Of a stretch of DNA of 64,000 nucleotides, positions 32,809 through 39,364 are shown in pieces. How positions within the stretch are numbered: position 1 is the stretch's first letter; the number at the start of each line of letters is the position of its first letter. The translations under genes and the position numbers were made by a program. Where the stretch lies: assembly GCA_050331095.1 (NCBI GenBank), contig JBHJHE010000007.1, forward strand, positions 1 through 64,000, given 5' to 3'. The notes below the pieces were generated by a model, which saw nothing but the letters and a program-made list of their open reading frames with translations, did no database searches and had not been told where the DNA came from. The stretch is from MED-G105 sp050331095. GTDB taxonomy: Bacteria; Pseudomonadota; Alphaproteobacteria; Caulobacterales; Parvularculaceae.

Positions 32809-33294
32809 ATGAAGACAATTCTTCTTATCGCCGCCGCCGCCATTCTGCCCGCGACCGCCTTCGCCCAGGACGCGCCCGACGCCGCCCGCGACGCCGGGGA
32901 GGGCGCGCGGAGCCGGGGCCTGACGAAGGAGCGCTTCGTCGCCGGCGCCGAACGGCGCTTCGACAAGGCCGACGCCAATGGCGACGGCGTCTGGTCGCTC
33001 GAGGAGTACTCCGACCTGCGCCTCGCCGAATTCGACGCCGGCGACCGCGACGGCAACGGCGTCATCTCCCGCGGCGAGTTGCGCCGTTTGCAGTCGGACG
33101 ACGTCTCGGCGGGCCTTTCGCGCGAGGACTTCGAGAGCGCCTTCACGACGCGGTTCGACAAGATCGCCGGCGGCGACGGCGAAGCAACGCGCGAGGAATA
33201 CATCGCCGCCAGCGAAGCGGCCTTCGAGCGCGCCGACCGCAACGACGACGGACGGGTCGTCCGCGGCGAACTGCGCGGCCTCTCTCCGCTTTAA
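32809..33294 (+). CDS. Exported EF-hand calcium-binding protein
   Basis: The ATG at 32809 follows CAGGAG. A signal peptide (MKTILLIAAAAILPATAFA, then QDAPD) precedes a 140-residue acidic protein with four EF-hand-like loops: DKADANGDGVWSLEE, DAGDRDGNGVISRGE, a shortened third (KIAGGDGEATREE) and ERADRNDDGRVVRGE. It should bind calcium in the periplasm as a buffer or sensor. It is divergent from the two-component operon across a gap carrying direct repeats that look like regulator sites, so it may be a target. Two strong hairpins follow the stop. Confidence 0.88.
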   Translation: MKTILLIAAAAILPATAFAQDAPDAARDAGEGARSRGLTKERFVAGAERRFDKADANGDGVWSLEEYSDLRLAEFDAGDRDGNGVISRGELRRLQSDDVSAGLSREDFESAFTTRFDKIAGGDGEATREEYIAASEAAFERADRNDDGRVVRGELRGLSPL

Positions 33295-33307
33295 GCCTTT
33301 CGAGGTT

Positions 33308-33377
33308 GGGCGGCGCCCCTGCCCCTCTCTCCCCCGGCGCCGCCCGACAGGAGCCGGCGGCGCGCCGTCGGCTCCGC
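33308..33377 (+). terminator. Double hairpin after the EF-hand gene
   Basis: GGGCGGCGCC (33308-33317) pairs perfectly with GGCGCCGCCC (33336-33345). A second hairpin pairs GGAGCCG (33350-33356) with CGGCTCC (33369-33375), with an inner CGGC/GCCG stem, and runs into the T-rich stretch CTTTCTTC at 33378. The second is the likelier intrinsic terminator for the + strand. Confidence 0.6.
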
Positions 33378-33410
33378 CTTTCTTCAGCTTCCATAAAGAG
33401 ACGACCCGCC

Positions 33411-34304
33411 ATGCCGTCGAGCCTCGCCTCGCCCCACTTTTTTCTCTTCGTCGTCATCGCCGTCGCGGTCGAGTTCGCGTGGCGCAGATGCGTTCAGCGA
33501 CGGCGCTATGACGCCGGCGAGGCGGCCGCCTCGTTCGGCGTCGCGATCGGTCAGAACCTCGTGAAATCGCACAACGCGTTGGTCACTGTCACGACCTACA
33601 TGGCCGTTCACGCCGCGGCGCCCGCCCGCCTTCCGATGGACGATCCGTTCGTCTGGGTCGCAGGCTTTTTCGCCGTTGAGTTCGCGTATTACTGGATGCA
33701 CCGCTGGAGCCACACGATCCGGTGGATGTGGGCGAGCCACTCGGTCCACCATTCAAGCGAAACGTTCGCGTTGCCGGCGGCGGTCCGCCTCGGGTGGACC
33801 GGCCTGATCTCGGGCGCTTGGCTTGTCTTCCTGCCGCTCGTTCTCGTCGGCTTTCACCCCTTCATGGTGATCGCGCTTCTGGCGGCGAACCTGAAGTACC
33901 AGTTTCTTCTCCATACGGAGGCGGTCGGCCGTCTCGGCCCGCTGGAGCTCGTCTTCAACACGCCGGCGCACCACCGCGTCCACCATGCATCCAACCCGGA
34001 CTATCTCGACAAGAATTTCGGCGGCGTCTTGATCGTCTTCGACCGCTTGTTCGGCACCTTCGCCGAAGAGCGCCCCGACGCGCCCCTGCGCTACGGGCTG
34101 ACGCGGCCGTTGCGCTCCAACAACCCCTTCGTCATCGCTTTCAGCGAGTGGGGCGCGATGGTCGCGAACCTCCGCGCCGCGCGCAGCCTCGGCGACGTCC
34201 TCTCCGCCACGCTCGGTCGGCCGAACGACGCCGTCACGCCGGCGACGGCCCGAACGTCGCTTCGGCTTTGTCCGGCAGCGGAAAGAACGTCGCGAACCGC
34301 CTGA
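33411..34304 (+). CDS. Sterol desaturase/fatty-acid hydroxylase family protein
   Basis: A 297-residue membrane enzyme of the FA_hydroxylase superfamily. The di-iron histidine clusters are HRWSH, HSVHHSSE, HTEAVG after a helix and the closing HHRVHHASN, with D-KNFGG and RLFGTFAEE after it as in sterol desaturases. Four or five helices embed it in the membrane. It would hydroxylate or desaturate a lipid; bacterial members include ornithine-lipid and carotenoid-type hydroxylases, and the substrate here is open. The ATG at 33411 has AAAGAG upstream. Its last 24 codons overlap the converging HxlR gene by 71 bp, unusually long for this window. Confidence 0.88.
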   Translation: MPSSLASPHFFLFVVIAVAVEFAWRRCVQRRRYDAGEAAASFGVAIGQNLVKSHNALVTVTTYMAVHAAAPARLPMDDPFVWVAGFFAVEFAYYWMHRWSHTIRWMWASHSVHHSSETFALPAAVRLGWTGLISGAWLVFLPLVLVGFHPFMVIALLAANLKYQFLLHTEAVGRLGPLELVFNTPAHHRVHHASNPDYLDKNFGGVLIVFDRLFGTFAEERPDAPLRYGLTRPLRSNNPFVIAFSEWGAMVANLRAARSLGDVLSATLGRPNDAVTPATARTSLRLCPAAERTSRTA

Positions 34305-34914
34305 GCGCGTCCTCGTCGCCGCGGATCGCAAGTCCTGCGGCCCTGGCGTCCTCGAGCGGCAACCCGCCATAGACGATCCCGGCGAGGAGGTTTGGATCGC
34401 CCTCGACCACGACGTCCGGCGCCGCGATTTCGCCAAGCTCGACCGTCAGGCCGCTGTCGGCGACCTCCGCGCGGCAGGGCGTCTCGCCGAGGACGAGGGA
34501 CAAAGACATGCGGGCGTCGCCCGCCCGCTCTTCCGAAAACATCGTCCGTAAAGAGAGCATGACCGACGCCGCGCTCATCGGCTTTCCGGGCGCGAGCCCC
34601 GGCGAGCGGGCCGCCCATCGGCCGATGTCCTTGATCAGCGGCTCGAGGTCGGCGCCCCAGGCCGTGAGTTCGTAGACTTGCGAGCCGGCCGGCGGCGGCA
34701 GCTTCCGGCGGACGAGAATGTGGCCGGCTTCGAGTTCGGCGAGGCGCGTCGTCAGAATGTTGGTGCTGATCCCGGGGAGCGCGCCCTTCAGATCGCTGAA
34801 CCGTTTCGGCCCGGGCACGAGCTCGCGCACGATCAGGAGCGCCCAGCGCTCGCCGATGAGATCGAGAGCGTGGGCGGTGGCGCACCCGTCGTCATATGGC
34901 TTTTTTCGAGGCAT
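34234..34914 (-). CDS. HxlR family regulator with C-terminal lipid-binding-like domain
   Basis: This 226-residue regulator starts MPRKKPYDDGCATAHALDLIGERWALLIVRELVPGPKRFSDL, the HxlR winged helix with the redox-type Cys near the N-terminus. It continues with LPGISTNILTTRLAELE. After about residue 110 a second domain (MSLSLVLGETPCRAEVADSGLTVELGE, then DVVVEGDPNLLAGIVYGG) resembles the SCP-2/sterol-carrier fold found in longer HxlR proteins. HxlR regulators respond to electrophiles through cysteine chemistry. It is divergent from the VOC/DUF1428 cassette and most likely controls it. The ATG at 34914 is chosen over longer frames because it is where homology begins. Confidence 0.88.
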   Translation of the reverse strand: MPRKKPYDDGCATAHALDLIGERWALLIVRELVPGPKRFSDLKGALPGISTNILTTRLAELEAGHILVRRKLPPPAGSQVYELTAWGADLEPLIKDIGRWAARSPGLAPGKPMSAASVMLSLRTMFSEERAGDARMSLSLVLGETPCRAEVADSGLTVELGEIAAPDVVVEGDPNLLAGIVYGGLPLEDARAAGLAIRGDEDALRRFATFFPLPDKAEATFGPSPA

Positions 34915-34924
34915 CGACGAAAAA

Positions 34925-34966
34925 TAACTTGCTTCGCTGAATTTTCCAGTTGCTTTTTTGAAGTTA
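34925..34966. promoter_or_regulatory. Candidate HxlR operator region
   Basis: In the AT-rich gap between the HxlR gene and the VOC gene, TAACTT (34925-34930) is inverted at AAGTTA (34961-34966). ACTTGCTT and AGTTGCTT are repeated 21 bp apart (34927 and 34948), two helical turns. This is a plausible regulator-binding and promoter region. Confidence 0.45.
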
Positions 34967-35038
34967 GTGCGACACGCTGTCATCTCCGCCCCGAAAACGG
35001 CGGCCCGAAAACGGCCGCCCAAGACAGCGAGTGGACCA

Positions 35039-35461
35039 GTGATCGAAAAAATCTTCGTCAATCTGCCGGTCGCCGATCTTGAGCGCGCCAAGCGCTTCTA
35101 TGCGGCGATCGGCTTCACGATAAACGAGCAGTTTACGGATGAAGCGGCCGCGGCGGTGAGCGTCAACGACGCCATCAACGTGATGCTCTTGACCCACGCG
35201 AAGTTCGCCGAGTTTTCGCCGCTGCCGATCGCCGACGCGGGCGCTGCGACGGCGGTCCTCAACTGCCTTTCAGTCGCCAGTCGCGAGGCGGTCGACGCCA
35301 TCATTGCGAAAGCCGGGGCCGCTGGCGGCAAGACCGGCTGGCGCGCGCCTCAAGACCACGGGTTCATGTACGGCGAAGGCTTTCAAGACCCGGACGGCCA
35401 CGTGTGGGAAATCATGTGGATCGACGAGGCGGCCATGGCCGGCGACGGCGTCGCCGCCTGA
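35039..35461 (+). CDS. VOC family protein
   Basis: The 140-residue product begins MIEKIFVNLPVADLERAKRFYAAIGF from a GTG at 35039, the classical VOC opening. It has a second half with MYGEGFQDPDGHVWEIMWID. The group matches the 'lactoylglutathione lyase-like' proteins that often sit next to HxlR or DUF1428 genes. The first metal-ligand position is Asn instead of His (VNLP), while the second half keeps His in HVWEIMW and the Glu, so metal binding may be altered. It is the first gene of the small-protein cassette and probably under HxlR control. Confidence 0.85.
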   Translation: MIEKIFVNLPVADLERAKRFYAAIGFTINEQFTDEAAAAVSVNDAINVMLLTHAKFAEFSPLPIADAGAATAVLNCLSVASREAVDAIIAKAGAAGGKTGWRAPQDHGFMYGEGFQDPDGHVWEIMWIDEAAMAGDGVAA

Positions 35462-35496
35462 CGTACGCAAACGAAACGCAAAACAGGAGAGAACGG

Positions 35497-35850
35497 ATGA
35501 CCTATGTCGACGGCTTCGTGGCGCCGGTGCCCACGGCCAACAAAGACGCCTACCTGAAACACGCTGAGCTCGCCGCCAGCGTCTTTAAAGAGCACGGCGC
35601 CGTCAGCGTCGTCGAGAGCTGGGGCGACGACGTGCCGAAGGGTGAGGTCACCGACTTTCACCGCGCCGTCGCGGCGAAGGACGACGAGGCGGTCGTTTTC
35701 TCCTGGGTGACGTGGCCGGACAAAGCCGCGCGCGACGCCGGCTGGAAGAAAGTCATGGACGACCCGCGCATGAGCCCGGAGCAGAACCCCATGCCCCTTG
35801 ACGGCAAACGCCTCATCTATGGCGGCTTCGAACGGATCCTCGAACGGTGA
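35497..35850 (+). CDS. DUF1428 domain protein
   Basis: A 117-residue protein matching DUF1428 (PF07237): it starts MTYVDGFVAPVPTANKDAYLKHAELAASVFKEHGA, continues VESWGDDVPKGEVTDFHRAVAAKDDEAVVFSWVTWPDKA, and ends MPLDGKRLIYGGFERI. The fold is a ferredoxin-like dimeric alpha/beta barrel similar to antibiotic-biosynthesis monooxygenases. The biochemical function is unknown. AGGAGAG precedes the ATG. It lies 35 bp after the VOC gene and overlaps the next start by 4 bp, so it is in a firm operon. Confidence 0.92.
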   Translation: MTYVDGFVAPVPTANKDAYLKHAELAASVFKEHGAVSVVESWGDDVPKGEVTDFHRAVAAKDDEAVVFSWVTWPDKAARDAGWKKVMDDPRMSPEQNPMPLDGKRLIYGGFERILER

Positions 35851-36149
35851 GCGACGACGGCAAAATCGACATCGAGAACGTCAACACGCCGGGGCGGACG
35901 GAGCGGCTGCGCCGCGACAAGTACGAGGCGATGCGCGGGGCCCTGCTTCCCGTGCTCCCGGCCGAGGCGCCGGGGATCAGCGTCGCCGACGCGAAGAGGG
36001 CGTTGGCGCCGGCTCTGCCGGAGGATCTTTTTCCGGGCGGCGCGACCCTCGGCTGGTGGCAAAAGACCGTCCAACTCGACCTCGAAGCGAAGGGCCTCGT
36101 CGCACGCAGCCCTACGAAGCCCATGCGCATCTACCGTACAAAGAATTAG
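35847..36149 (+). CDS. DUF6958 family small protein
   Basis: The 100-residue protein starts with a GTG inside the preceding stop codon (GTGA). It reads IDIENVNTPGRTERLRRDKYEAMR, ALLPVLP, LFPGGATLGWWQKTVQLDLEAKGLV and KPMRIYRTKN. This matches the small DUF6958-type proteins found beside DUF1428 and VOC genes; I recall the family by its pattern and cannot verify it here. The sequence resembles a winged-helix-like fold (DLEAKGLVARS before a basic end), so DNA binding is possible but unproven. Translational coupling to DUF1428 suggests a joint function. Confidence 0.75.
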   Translation: MSDDGKIDIENVNTPGRTERLRRDKYEAMRGALLPVLPAEAPGISVADAKRALAPALPEDLFPGGATLGWWQKTVQLDLEAKGLVARSPTKPMRIYRTKN

Positions 36150-36191
36150 TATATATTCGTTCGTAAACGACCGAAAACGAAGGAGAGCCGA

Positions 36192-36662
36192 ATGGAGTTC
36201 AAGTCGAAAGTCCGCACTTGCCTCTGGTTCGAGACGGGCGGCCGCGACGCCGCCGACTTCTACGTCTCGCTCTTGCCGGACAGCGAGATCGAAAACGTCC
36301 TTGAGCATGGCCGGCCGGACGACCCCATGATCGTCGAGTTCACGCTCGCCGGCGCGCCGATGATGATCCTCACCGCCGGCCCGCACTACAAGCTGACGCC
36401 GGCGGCGTCGATCAGCGTCCTCACCGAGGATCAGGCGGAGACGGATCGCCTCTGGGAGGCGCTTCTAGCGAACGGCGGGGAGGAGATGCAGTGCGGTTGG
36501 CTCACGGACCGTTTCGGCGTTTCCTGGCAGATCGTGCCGAAGGCCCTGCCGCGCCTTATGGGCCAGCCCGACCGCGAGGCCGGCGCGCGCGTCCAGGCGG
36601 CGATGATGCGCATGCGCAAGATCGACATAGCCGAACTTGAAAGCGCCGCGCGCGCGGCGTAA
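36192..36662 (+). CDS. PhnB-like VOC protein
   Basis: A 156-residue protein of the PhnB/3-demethylubiquinone-methyltransferase-like VOC family (PF06983). It opens KVRTCLWFETGGRDAADFYVSLLPDSEI, then VEFTLAGAPMMILTAGPHYKLTPAASISV and GGEEMQCGWLTDRFGVSWQIVPKALPRLM, the diagnostic end block. Despite the old name these are not methyltransferases and their substrates are unknown. AAGGAGAG precedes the ATG. The intergenic 42 bp before it is the most A+T-rich point of the cassette, so an internal promoter is possible. Confidence 0.9.
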   Translation: MEFKSKVRTCLWFETGGRDAADFYVSLLPDSEIENVLEHGRPDDPMIVEFTLAGAPMMILTAGPHYKLTPAASISVLTEDQAETDRLWEALLANGGEEMQCGWLTDRFGVSWQIVPKALPRLMGQPDREAGARVQAAMMRMRKIDIAELESAARAA

Positions 36663-36679
36663 CGGCGGAGGCGCTCTAA

Positions 36680-37024
36680 GTGGTCGTGCTCCTCATCAAT
36701 CCGTTTACGGTCAGGGACGGGGCCGAAGCCCGGTTTCTGGAGCTCTGGGACGAGACGAGCCGCCTCTTCGAGGCCTCGCCCGGTTTCGTCTCCGCGCGCC
36801 TCGGCCGGGCGGCGGCGGCTCAGGCGCCTGGCCAATCGGCGCCGTTCACCCACGTCAACGTCGCGGAATGGGCGAGCGCGGACCATTACGCCGACGCCCT
36901 TCGAAACGACGCATTGCGCAAGTTCGGGCCGCTCTATCGGGAGGTGAGCGCGTTCGACCCGGCGCTCTACGAAATCGTCCGCGACGTCGGAGCCTTGTCC
37001 GATCGATCCGGCCGAAAGAGCTAA
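36680..37024 (+). CDS. Antibiotic-biosynthesis-monooxygenase-like protein
   Basis: This 114-residue protein begins at a GTG (36680) with GGCGGAGG upstream. VVLLINPFTVRDGAEARFLELWDETSRLFEASPGFVSARLGR and FTHVNVAEWASADHYADALRNDALRKF show the ABM/dimeric alpha-beta barrel pattern, as in quinol monooxygenases and heme-degrading IsdG-like folds. The specific activity is unknown. It closes the five-gene cassette, 17 bp after the PhnB-like gene. It shares four bases with the converging TetR gene (CTAA), so the cassette ends exactly at the regulator. Confidence 0.85.
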   Translation: MVVLLINPFTVRDGAEARFLELWDETSRLFEASPGFVSARLGRAAAAQAPGQSAPFTHVNVAEWASADHYADALRNDALRKFGPLYREVSAFDPALYEIVRDVGALSDRSGRKS

Positions 37025-37677
37025 GCGCCGTAGCGCTTCAGGATCGTCTCGACGGCGCTCGCGACGGCTTTTTCGACGTCGGCGTCACTCACCTCCATAT
37101 CGACGTTGAGGAGGCGCGGCCAGAAGATCTGGTCATTGATCATGCCGAGGAATTCGCGCTCGGCGGTGGCGATCTGGTCCGGTTCGATGGCGAGGGCGCC
37201 GGCCGCGATCTCCGCCTCGAGATAAACCCGAAGGCGCGCGAGGTAAGGCGCTTTGCCGCGCTCGTAGAGTTCCCGGCCAAGCTCGGGGAAACGCGGGGCC
37301 TCGGCGATCACGACACGGAATAGCGGAACGGTGCTCGGCGCGCGCAAAAGCCGGGCGTAATCCGCCCCGATCCAGGCGAGGCACCGCCGCGGGTCGCCCG
37401 GCGCGGGCCCGACCGGCTCCCGTTTCGGCGCCGGTTTCGGCTCCAGGGTCGGCTCATTGTCCCAGACGCGCGCCATGATGGCGCCGAAGAGCGCCGCCTT
37501 CGTCGGGAAGTGCTTGAAGAGCGTGCCCGTCGAAACGTCGGCGCCCTTCGCGATCTGTTCCAGCGTCGTGCGGTCATAGCCGTCCTTAAGGAACGCGCGC
37601 GTCGCCGCGTCGAGGATGTCGGCGCGTTTCTCCGCCGCGATCCGCGCCTGCCAGGTGGGGGATTTTCGCTCGGTCAT
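37021..37677 (-). CDS. TetR family transcriptional regulator
   Basis: A 218-residue regulator with the N-terminal TetR helix-turn-helix: KRADILDAATRAFLKDGYDRTTLEQIAKGADVSTGTLFKHFPTKAALF. The C-terminal ligand domain has 8-9 helices and a Lys/Pro-rich insertion (EPTLEPKPAPKREP) after helix 4. It is divergent from the beta-propeller gene at 37808, and the gap holds a perfect 16-bp palindrome plus a promoter-like pair. It therefore probably represses that gene and itself. It converges on the five-gene cassette rather than heading it. Confidence 0.92.
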   Translation of the reverse strand: MTERKSPTWQARIAAEKRADILDAATRAFLKDGYDRTTLEQIAKGADVSTGTLFKHFPTKAALFGAIMARVWDNEPTLEPKPAPKREPVGPAPGDPRRCLAWIGADYARLLRAPSTVPLFRVVIAEAPRFPELGRELYERGKAPYLARLRVYLEAEIAAGALAIEPDQIATAEREFLGMINDQIFWPRLLNVDMEVSDADVEKAVASAVETILKRYGA

Positions 37678-37706
37678 CGCCGCGAAGCTAAGTTGAGTTG
37701 CTCGCC

Positions 37707-37736
37707 TTGACTAGCGGCGTCCGCGGCGAATATGAG
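37707..37736 (+). promoter_or_regulatory. Candidate sigma70 promoter for the propeller gene
   Basis: TTGACT at 37707-37712 and TATGAG at 37731-37736 are separated by 18 bp. The palindromic operator lies directly downstream, so a bound TetR dimer would block initial elongation. The half-site AAGTTGA recurs at 37690-37696. Confidence 0.5.
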
Positions 37737-37752
37737 TGCACGGACTTGGCGT

Positions 37753-37768
37753 CAAGTTGATCAACTTG
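37753..37768. promoter_or_regulatory. 16-bp perfect palindrome, TetR operator candidate
   Basis: CAAGTTGATCAACTTG is a perfect two-fold palindrome 40 bp before the propeller start and 76 bp before the TetR start. Length and symmetry are typical of TetR-family operators. A half-site copy (AAGTTGA) lies at 37690, close to the TetR start codon. Confidence 0.75.
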
Positions 37769-37807
37769 GTTTGCGCGAAAATCAGCGCGTCTTCGAAGGA
37801 GGCCCCG

Positions 37808-39208
37808 ATGATCCGATTTCCAAGACCGGTCGCGCTTGCCGGCGCGTTCTGCGCCCTGGCGGCGGCGAGCCTCGCCCAGACGGCCGACGCCCAGACGGCA
37901 TACGCCCAGACGGCGGGCGCCCAGACGGCGGGCCCTCGCGACCGCCACGGAGCGATGGACTTCAAGGGCCGCTATCTCGTGTCCGTTCAGGATGCGGACA
38001 TGTTGGCGTCGGCTTATGTCGACGGGGTCCTCGGCCCGCGGGAGGGCAGGGACACGCTCGCGGTCGTCCCGCTAGACGGCGATCCGCGGGACTGGAAAGC
38101 GGCGGAGATCTTCGCGTCGAACTCGGTCGCGGGGCCGCCTGCGTCCGTCGACGTGGCGCGCGACGGGCGGTTCGCCTACGTCGTTGAAACCTTCACGCCG
38201 CGACCCGACGACGACGGTCCGCATACGTTCGCGGATCTGACCCCGGGCGGCAAGCTGACGATCGTCGACCTTGGAAAGCCCGCAGAGCCGAGGACGATCG
38301 ACGTGATCGAGATCCCGGCGCGGCCGCTTGCGGTGCGCGCCGATCCGAAAGGCGAGTTTCTCGCGGTCACCTATTCGATCGAGGGCGGCGCCGGCGCGCG
38401 GACGCCGCTTCAGCTCTTCCGCATCCGTCGGAACGGGACGCTAAGCGATCCCGTGGCGCCGGAGATCGCGGGTTACCCCCTCGGCGAAGACAACATCCTC
38501 GATCTCGACTGGCATCCGACCGAGCGGATACTCGTCATGATCGATCAGTTTCAGAACAAAATGCGCTTCGCGCGCGTAACGCGCGACCTCGCCGTGGAGC
38601 CGTTCGGCAACGTCGTCGACATCGAGCGCGCGCCGTACCGCGTTTTCTTCACCCCCGACGGCAGGCACGCCGTGACGAACGCTCTCTATTGGGGGCCGGA
38701 CATCGCGGGCCGATGGAGCGAGGCGCCGCGCGGTTCGGTCCTCGCCGTCCGGATGAACGCCGAAGTTCGTCGGGATGGGACGGCGCGCCACGCCTTCGTC
38801 GATCGCGTCACGACCGGCGTGTCGCCGGAGGGGCTCGCCGTTTCGCCGGACGGAAAGTGGGTCGCGACGACCAATCTCGAACGCAGCTACCTGCGCTATG
38901 ACGATGAGCGGATCACCTGGTGGAGTTCGCTGACGCTTGCGCGGCTCGATCAGGCCACGGGCCAACTGGCGGAAGTCGGAACCTTCAGTTTCGACGGCGT
39001 TCTGCCGGAGGCGGCGGTTTTCGACAATTCCGGCCGCTACCTCGCCGTCGCCGTGTACGATCATTTCGACGATCGTCGCGAGGGGTCGAGCATCGATTTT
39101 TGGCGCATCCAGGCCGATCCCCTGAACACGGAGAACGTTCAGCTCGTGAGAACGGAGCATTCCGTGCCCGTTGCTCGCGGCGCCCATTCCATGACGATCG
39201 CGCGCTGA
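37808..39208 (+). CDS. Secreted beta-propeller (lactonase-like) protein
   Basis: The ATG at 37808 has GAAGGAGG upstream. A signal peptide (MIRFPRPVALAGAFCALAAA) leads to a repetitive AQTAx stretch encoded by four 15-bp repeats. A seven-bladed propeller-like body follows with blade signatures such as PASVDVARDGRFAYVVETF, ARPLAVRADPKGEFLAV, NILDLDWHPTERILVMI, PYRVFFTPDGRHAV and PEGLAVSPDGKWVATTN. This resembles 6-phosphogluconolactonase/YncE-like propellers. No catalytic assignment is possible; binding or lactone hydrolysis in the periplasm are both conceivable. Expression is probably repressed by the divergent TetR regulator. Confidence 0.8.
   Translation: MIRFPRPVALAGAFCALAAASLAQTADAQTAYAQTAGAQTAGPRDRHGAMDFKGRYLVSVQDADMLASAYVDGVLGPREGRDTLAVVPLDGDPRDWKAAEIFASNSVAGPPASVDVARDGRFAYVVETFTPRPDDDGPHTFADLTPGGKLTIVDLGKPAEPRTIDVIEIPARPLAVRADPKGEFLAVTYSIEGGAGARTPLQLFRIRRNGTLSDPVAPEIAGYPLGEDNILDLDWHPTERILVMIDQFQNKMRFARVTRDLAVEPFGNVVDIERAPYRVFFTPDGRHAVTNALYWGPDIAGRWSEAPRGSVLAVRMNAEVRRDGTARHAFVDRVTTGVSPEGLAVSPDGKWVATTNLERSYLRYDDERITWWSSLTLARLDQATGQLAEVGTFSFDGVLPEAAVFDNSGRYLAVAVYDHFDDRREGSSIDFWRIQADPLNTENVQLVRTEHSVPVARGAHSMTIAR
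37873..37929 (+). repeat. Four 15-bp repeats after the propeller signal peptide
   Basis: The core CGCCCAGACGGC recurs at 37873, 37888, 37903 and 37918 with a strict 15-bp period and a variable 3-bp spacer. It encodes AQTAD, AQTAY, AQTAG, AQTAG in the region just after the signal peptide. Confidence 0.92.
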
Positions 39209-39230
39209 CCGACGGACGGGCGTCGCCCAC

Positions 39231-39268
39231 AAGAAAAAGCGCGCAAGCCGTTGGCGGCTTGCGCGCTT
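39231..39268 (-). terminator. Intrinsic terminator between converging genes
   Basis: AAGCGCGCAAGCCG (39237-39250), loop TTGG, and CGGCTTGCGCGCTT (39255-39268) form a perfect 14-bp stem. Read on the minus strand the stem is followed by TTTCTTG, so with the stem's own TT the transcript ends in a U-tract. It therefore terminates the NodT/RND operon coming from the right, and may also stop + strand transcripts from the propeller gene. Confidence 0.85.
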
Positions 39269-39364
39269 CTTGGGCGAAAGTCGCGGGCGCGCGCAAGGGG
39301 GGTGAGGGGGAGAGAAACCGACCCGACGCGCGCGCCCGCTTTCAAGCGTCTGCGAATTCGCCGA

